Assembly: GCF_037975245.1 (NCBI RefSeq)
Contig: NC_092566.1
Coordinates: forward strand, 8,972,001 to 9,032,000
Direction of reading: 5' to 3'
DNA length: 60,000 bases
Source: Apostichopus japonicus
Taxonomy: Eukaryota; Echinodermata; Holothuroidea; Aspidochirotida; Stichopodidae
Below, in pieces: positions 54,406 to 60,000 of this stretch (its first letter is position 1; every line of letters begins with the position of its first letter). The notes beneath the pieces were generated by a model, which had not been told where the DNA came from, searched no databases, and saw only the letters and a program-made list of their open reading frames with translations. The translations under genes and the position numbers were made by a program.

Positions 54406-57137
54406 GTGAGATTTTATTATCGAATTCAAGCAAATTTAAAGGAGTACGATTCCTACCTCATTTATTATTTATAAAATGTTGTCACATCTTAGCGTTAGTG
54501 TCATAGAGATTGGGACGACAACATTTCCATGTAATAATTTTTTTGTTTTAATTTTCGAATCCAAATAATTTAAAGAGTACCATATCTAATACATTACTAA
54601 CGAAAATATAATATCATATAATATAAATAATTATAATATCTAGCATTAGTGTGATACATGCAGATTGATAGGGCAAATTCCAATCGACTGTTAGAATTAA
54701 TAGTCCATTCCGTACAATTGAAAAAGTGATTTTTACAGTCTGTACCATTTTGCGAAATGTTTTATATCCTTAGGAAGATATATATATGTTATTATAGGCC
54801 TATTTATTATTATATATTTTTTATTTAGCCTAGCCTACACAACCTATATTCATTGCGTCAGCACCAAGTGTTTTTTGTTGTTGGTATGTTTCGATTTACC
54901 ACCAGTGTTGTCCATGGATGAAACGTGTCATTTAATGAAAACGACAGTGATAGTTGTTAACACTGAGGGAAATGGCGTAAAAACGGTACAATTTTGAAAG
55001 CATTTTGAAAAAAAGCCATTCTTATTATAAGAGCTAGATCACGCCTAGACGTGAGTTTACTAATGAATATGCAACACTAAACAGCGACGGTGTCACTGGT
55101 ATAACACATGCAAACTATTCAAGTTTTAGATTCCAAATTTGAGTTCAAATGTTGGATTGGAAGCCACCCGACATGATGATGTAATCCATAAGCTCATGAG
55201 GGCTTCTCCCACATTCGTTCCTTTTTCACAGAATTACTTTTCACAGAATCACTTTAACATCATTATGAATAAAATCCAACGTGAAATAAATCTACACACA
55301 CAACTTTAATGGGTAGCTAGATTTAAATGTTCAATTCATACAATTCAGCAATTACAGAACTCATATTAACCAGTGGCGAGTCTACCGAGGGGAGGGAGGG
55401 GTGAAGGCTGTTGGGGGCGACAGTGCTATAACTACTGTTATAGCTATGGGTACTGAGTAAACATGTGACCAGCCGAGCCGTCCCACAATAAGCTAATATG
55501 CTAACACTATTATGACTAATTTCGCACCATCTGTGTTTTGTTTTCAACAAAGAGCTTTTCTTTTCTTATAAAAGGGAAATGTGACATTATAAACATCATT
55601 AAAATTAACTTTTCCCTTCGAAGTATCATAGAAAAGAAGAGCCATAGTTTGTTTAAGTTCGGATTTCTCACGTTTAAGTTAAACAAACTAACAAACTTTT
55701 TAGATATCTAGACAAACAATCCAATATACTTTACTTTCATATAACATCGTCCCAACCGACTGTAGTAAATAACAATTGGTTATATTTTTAATCAATCGTC
55801 AATAAAATTGTGCTGGGAATTCCCGACACATACAGGGTAAGTATGCGTGAGAAATAACTTCCTTCTAATTTTACATCACTTTTGAGACCCTTTACATGAA
55901 AAAAAAAACAATTCTCGTGAACAGGTCAATTTGCAAGTTCCCACAAGCTAACCGACTCGCGATCAATTAACGCTAATTTCGCTGTGTGCATGGCAGCGTA
56001 GAGTCCCGTATTCACGGCGGCTTGCCTGCCACGTGCCGAAATGTTTCTTTCTCACAATCGCCCGCCTTACAAAGTAATTGTTGAAAACTGGCTGTGTTTT
56101 ACCATTTTCTTTTCTTTTCTTTTTCTTTTTTGATCAGCAGAGCAACTCTATTCAATATTTCTTTCGCCGGGTCGACGTGCTAGGTCTACCTCTGTGCTAT
56201 TTTGGTCTGGGTTTATCGATCCCGGGCAAAACATTTTTTTCTATATAGGTCATGATATGAGAAGCTGTTTTCGATGTATCGGAGATAGGGGTGGATCCCA
56301 AGATTTTGAGAAGGAGGTGCATGGTACGGTACTATAGGGGTCCTTGAAACCGACTTCTATGCATGTAGGGGCGTGGGGTTCTGCCCCAGGAACAAAATAA
56401 CATGTTAGGTATAAAATGGTGCATTGTGGGTCATCAGTCGAGGCTGTAAGTTAGGTCTATAATACATTTTAGATATACAGGCACGGCTGTCCCAAAATAG
56501 TTGCTTTTAATTTTTTTTTTGGGGGGGAGGGGCTTTGGGTTAAAAACTGAAGACTATAATATGGTTGTTGACAAACAAATGTTTCTTAAATTTCATAAAA
56601 TGTTTTCTTTCTGTTTAATTTTCATGAAATTACATTTGGCGGGGGTGGGTGGGGGGGGGGTCATATGAGTCATGATCCGGTGATATATATCTTTGACCAT
56701 ATGACGTCATCGTAACCTGTTGTAGGGTTTAATCAACCAAACAATGAAAACTTAAAACCAACATGAAGAACCATTCAATGTTTGGATTCTTCGTGTCCTT
56801 CTTCTAAATGACGTCATTGTTCGAAGCACGTAATACGGTACCTTTAAGGTTCCATGACCGTTGATTGATTACGATGGTATTAGGCATGAACATTCTCTTG
56901 AATGAACTACAGCTAAAAATCCCTGAATAATCTGGAAAAGAAGTTAAAGATAACTTTTCAGCCATCCGGTCGAGTGTGAACGTTTCCCATGCACGTATCC
57001 ATTGTCTTATTGGCTAATTACATATATTGAATAGGGCAAACAAATTTATTTCACAAGATTGATTTCTTCAAGATATTGACTTCCTCATCACTATTTCTAC
57101 TAAAATTTAAGTTTTCCAGATAATGAACTGCTGCATT
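54406..57137. other. Noncoding AT-rich sequence
   Basis: No exon recognised. It includes a CpG-rich patch (55940-56060), a possible DNA-element end CAGTGGCGAGTCTACCG (55373) and G tracts (56519-56530 and 56640-56660). Confidence 0.5.
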
Positions 57138-57219
57138 GTATTGATATCAATATATTGATATGGATATTGGTATTGATAGTGGTATTGATATTGATATCGA
57201 GATTGATATTGATATTTGA
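57138..57219. repeat. Imperfect ATTGAT hexamer repeat
   Basis: About 80 bp of TATTGATATTGATATC-type words. Confidence 0.85.
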
Positions 57220-57362
57220 TCCTAAGGACAGGTGTTAAATTCAATTCAACATCTGATTTAAATGTATAGCCTGCAATTTTTTTTTATAAATTATAAACAA
57301 TCCGTAATGCAATCCACTAAAATATATTCTATAAGTTATGCACGCTTTTAAAGACAGACAGC

Positions 57363-57422
57363 GAGGTATACTCACTGATCTGTACACTAACACTATAGTG
57401 TACAGATCAGTGGGTATACCTC
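57363..57422. repeat. 60-bp near-perfect inverted repeat (hairpin)
   Basis: 27-bp arms (left GAGGTATACTCACTGATC..., right its reverse complement with one mismatch) flank a 6-nt spacer ACACTA. The end of one arm reads GTGTACAGATCAGTGGGTAT. Confidence 0.95.
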
Positions 57423-60000
57423 ACATCAATGACGTAACTAACCGATAACTCTCTCAGAAAATTTACCTTTGTCAAGCAACTTGAATAAAACCAAGCAAAT
57501 ATATATCAAAAATATAACTAGTTGTAAGAAATAATCTTAGTATGGGATGATCACAATTATGCATGAATTGAAATATCTTTTCCAAATGTCTGAATAAACA
57601 TCCTATTGCAGTTACTCATACATACATTTGAATTTATTGAAGGAATAAGTAATTTCAAATATCTTTAATTCATTTTCAAATATATATTTAATCGAGGCCA
57701 AACACAATTAAATAATACACATATGGAACGAAATCTAACTGTATTTTGCTTGAAGAAAAATTTGTCTTACATTGTACAAAAGTTATACTTCCGCTCATAA
57801 ATATCATCTGTTCCCAATTTTGTTGTTTTAAACATAATCTAATTAAAATGATATATCGGGGACAAAAGCAAATCCACAATTCATAACTGACGCCCCCCAC
57901 TTCCTAACGTACCTCGCTCAACCATCACCCCACTCCGGTATCAAAAGTGTAAAAATCAAAAGGTAAGATCAAGAAAACGATCTCAGTGGGTTCCGTAGTC
58001 TATGATTTCATCATGTTGAATGTCAAGTTCTGTATCGTCTTTGCTTCTTTGATAAAAGTGCACTTTGTCCTTGTCATGTGATAACGTATTGTGACCTATC
58101 CATCATGAATATGTAATAGTATGCAAATACAATAAAATAGCATTTCATTTTGAATAATTAAATTTAAAAATTTTTAAAGGATAAACCAAAAAGAAACGTT
58201 TTTAATCAACAAAATAGAGGTTATTCTGAAACGTGCATGAAAGTGTCGTATTTGATTTTTAAAATAAATTTACGTTTTTTTTTCTCCTCTCCATTTTTCC
58301 CTTTCTTATTTCCCTTAGGTAAATTTCGATTATTCCATTACGGAAAGTAATTAGCAGGTCCGTCGAAGAATTATACTATAGGCTAAACGTTTTACGATTG
58401 TTACACGGTCAAATAAAAGTAAACTAATATTAATAGTAGAAGAAGAAATAGAAATATTTATTCGGTATAATTTTCTCCTGTTTATCTTTGTGAAGCAGCA
58501 TCCGCATATTTTATCTGTTCCTCTTTTTCTTTGTAAATTTACAGCAGAATCGGTATCAAAATATGACACAAAAGAATTGACAATTGTGACCATTTCCCGA
58601 TTCACACCTGAATGGCGAATACTAGTAAACAAGAAGCACAAAAGCTAATAAAATGAACAATTCCACCGTGGTGTCAGTGACTTTAACGCTCCCTTTGTAC
58701 CTATTCCAATTGTTTCCAAAACTGAACGACAACCACAGCCTTCGTGCGCTGCATGGTGATTTCACGCGCTAGGCTATATATATGATTCATATTTTAATAT
58801 TCAAAGAAAGGCGTGTCGTAACAATTTCCCACGCTGGCTTTTCAGCAGGTATACATATTACAGGGTATATCTATTATGATATCAATAATAACAATGGTAC
58901 AAACCGGTTCCCACACTGACCTTAAACATTTTCTCCCATGTGTCTAAAAGTGTCGACTATGGAGGGCAGTTGTCACTTTATAGGAGCCTACAGGTCTCAG
59001 ACAACATTTTAAATAGATAAACTTGTTAGAAACACCTCATAATCACCAATTCCCATTGATAAGAAGTCAAGGTGTTGTGTCTGTTCAGGTATTAACCACC
59101 CCTATGAAGAAAAAATGGTATCGCCTTGTTTCCTTTTCGTATTATTGTATCGAATTTATTCACGAATTATATTTGAATTTTATATCTCGTAGAATTGTAG
59201 ATTCTGAAACAATACATGAGGCGAATAACTTTCCATGACTCCATATTGAATTATCGTACAAAATATATGGAATAAAACTCTTAGAAAAACAAAAGCAACT
59301 AAGCATTGTTTTTAGTTTATGGTACCGCACCTCAATTAGATTAGTGCTCATCCGCTCGAAAGGTTAACCATTGTCAGAGAAAAGAGGTCAAAGTACCTAA
59401 GGTAAAGCTTGTTTAAGCATGTTATCAGTTACTGTCATCGTTTGTTCTGCCTTGATATGAAAGAGCATAATTTAAAGTACAGATGGTGTGTAAATAGGGA
59501 GGATAGAAGGTGATATCAACCATACTAGAAAATCTTTGGTTAAATGTTGATATTACTCCGAGCGAGCAGATGGAAGGGTGGGGTTTCAGTATACTAAACT
59601 TGCTCCTCTTCTAGCTCAAAATCTAAACGGTCATGATATGGAAGTTTGCAAGTGCCATTATAGGCCAAGATCTCAGCTATGGATGTTGTGGGTAGGATAT
59701 ACCAGTTGAAAACTTCTATCTATGCTTTGGCAGGTCTTGAAAGTGACGAGTTTAGTGTGTAAGTCAATGGAACAATTAATTGTGATGCGAGACCTTATGT
59801 ATATATGTATGTATGTGTGTGTGTGTGTGTGTGGAGGAATATACCATTATTCACGTATAGGGGTCTCCTTCACTGACTAACCCCTTTCGTCACGTTTCTC
59901 TTGATATACCTTCAATAGTGTTTCCATTGTCCCCAATATTTGACGGTGGTTGTCAGATTTAACAATAACTAAAGACCATATCTAACACCTCTTTACAAGT
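57423..60000. other. Noncoding sequence
   Basis: AT-rich, no exon recognised. A TATG/TG microsatellite lies at 59797-59833. Confidence 0.6.

Noticed and set aside
55373-55450. Third hAT-type element starting CAGTGGCGAGTC
   Set aside because: No matching inverted end or target duplication was found nearby.
1-60000. CRISPR array, operon structure or prokaryotic genes
   Set aside because: Spliced animal genes, SINE and LINE copies show nuclear eukaryotic DNA; the repeats are tandem or dispersed, not spacer arrays.

Overview
This is eukaryotic, AT-rich, intron-rich DNA from an animal. The main gene is a complete SEC31A orthologue on the minus strand: 20 coding exons from the start codon at 40445 down to the stop codon at 4284, preceded by a probable untranslated first exon near 41.8 kb. 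The spliced reading frame is 3,729 nt (1,242 codons plus stop), close to the length of vertebrate SEC31A (about 1,220 residues). Every exon joins in frame, with GT-AG borders except one likely GC-AG intron. Introns of 0.2-5.8 kb, many poly(C)/poly(G) tracts, TAGGCC-rich stretches and this set of repeats suggest a marine invertebrate deuterostome, perhaps an echinoderm such as a sea cucumber. The species call is inference; nothing here fixes it.

Layout: 1-4.2 kb lies downstream of SEC31A and holds a LINE 3' fragment and a degenerate MITE. 4.3-41.9 kb is SEC31A: C-terminal domain exons (4.3-6.1 kb), the proline/glutamine-rich region with the Sar1-Sec23 active fragment (9.9-12.9 kb), alpha-solenoid exons (18.7-29.2 kb), and the WD40 beta-propeller (31.7-40.4 kb). 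42-50.5 kb has no recognisable gene. One exon of a protein tyrosine phosphatase catalytic domain lies on the minus strand at 50552-50687. 50.7-60 kb has no exon I can support.

The introns are rich in repeats. They hold a 1,657-bp hAT-type element with an intact 8-bp target duplication, a tRNA-derived SINE, a G-rich minisatellite of about 1.1 kb, a 265-bp block that looks identical in introns 12 and 15, and tandem repeats carrying DR1 nuclear-receptor-like motifs. Outside the gene are a second small hAT MITE with an intact 8-bp duplication, a perfect CCAT array of about 618 bp, LINE tails sharing a 3' hairpin, and a 60-bp near-perfect hairpin.

The most unusual pattern is a 28-nt core that is identical in eight copies. 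There is one copy in each of SEC31A introns 3, 4, 5, 6, 7, 8, 9 and 11, always in the same orientation, although the sequence around it has diverged. SEC31A forms the outer COPII coat with SEC13; UPR-type motifs near its first exon fit known stress control of the secretory pathway.
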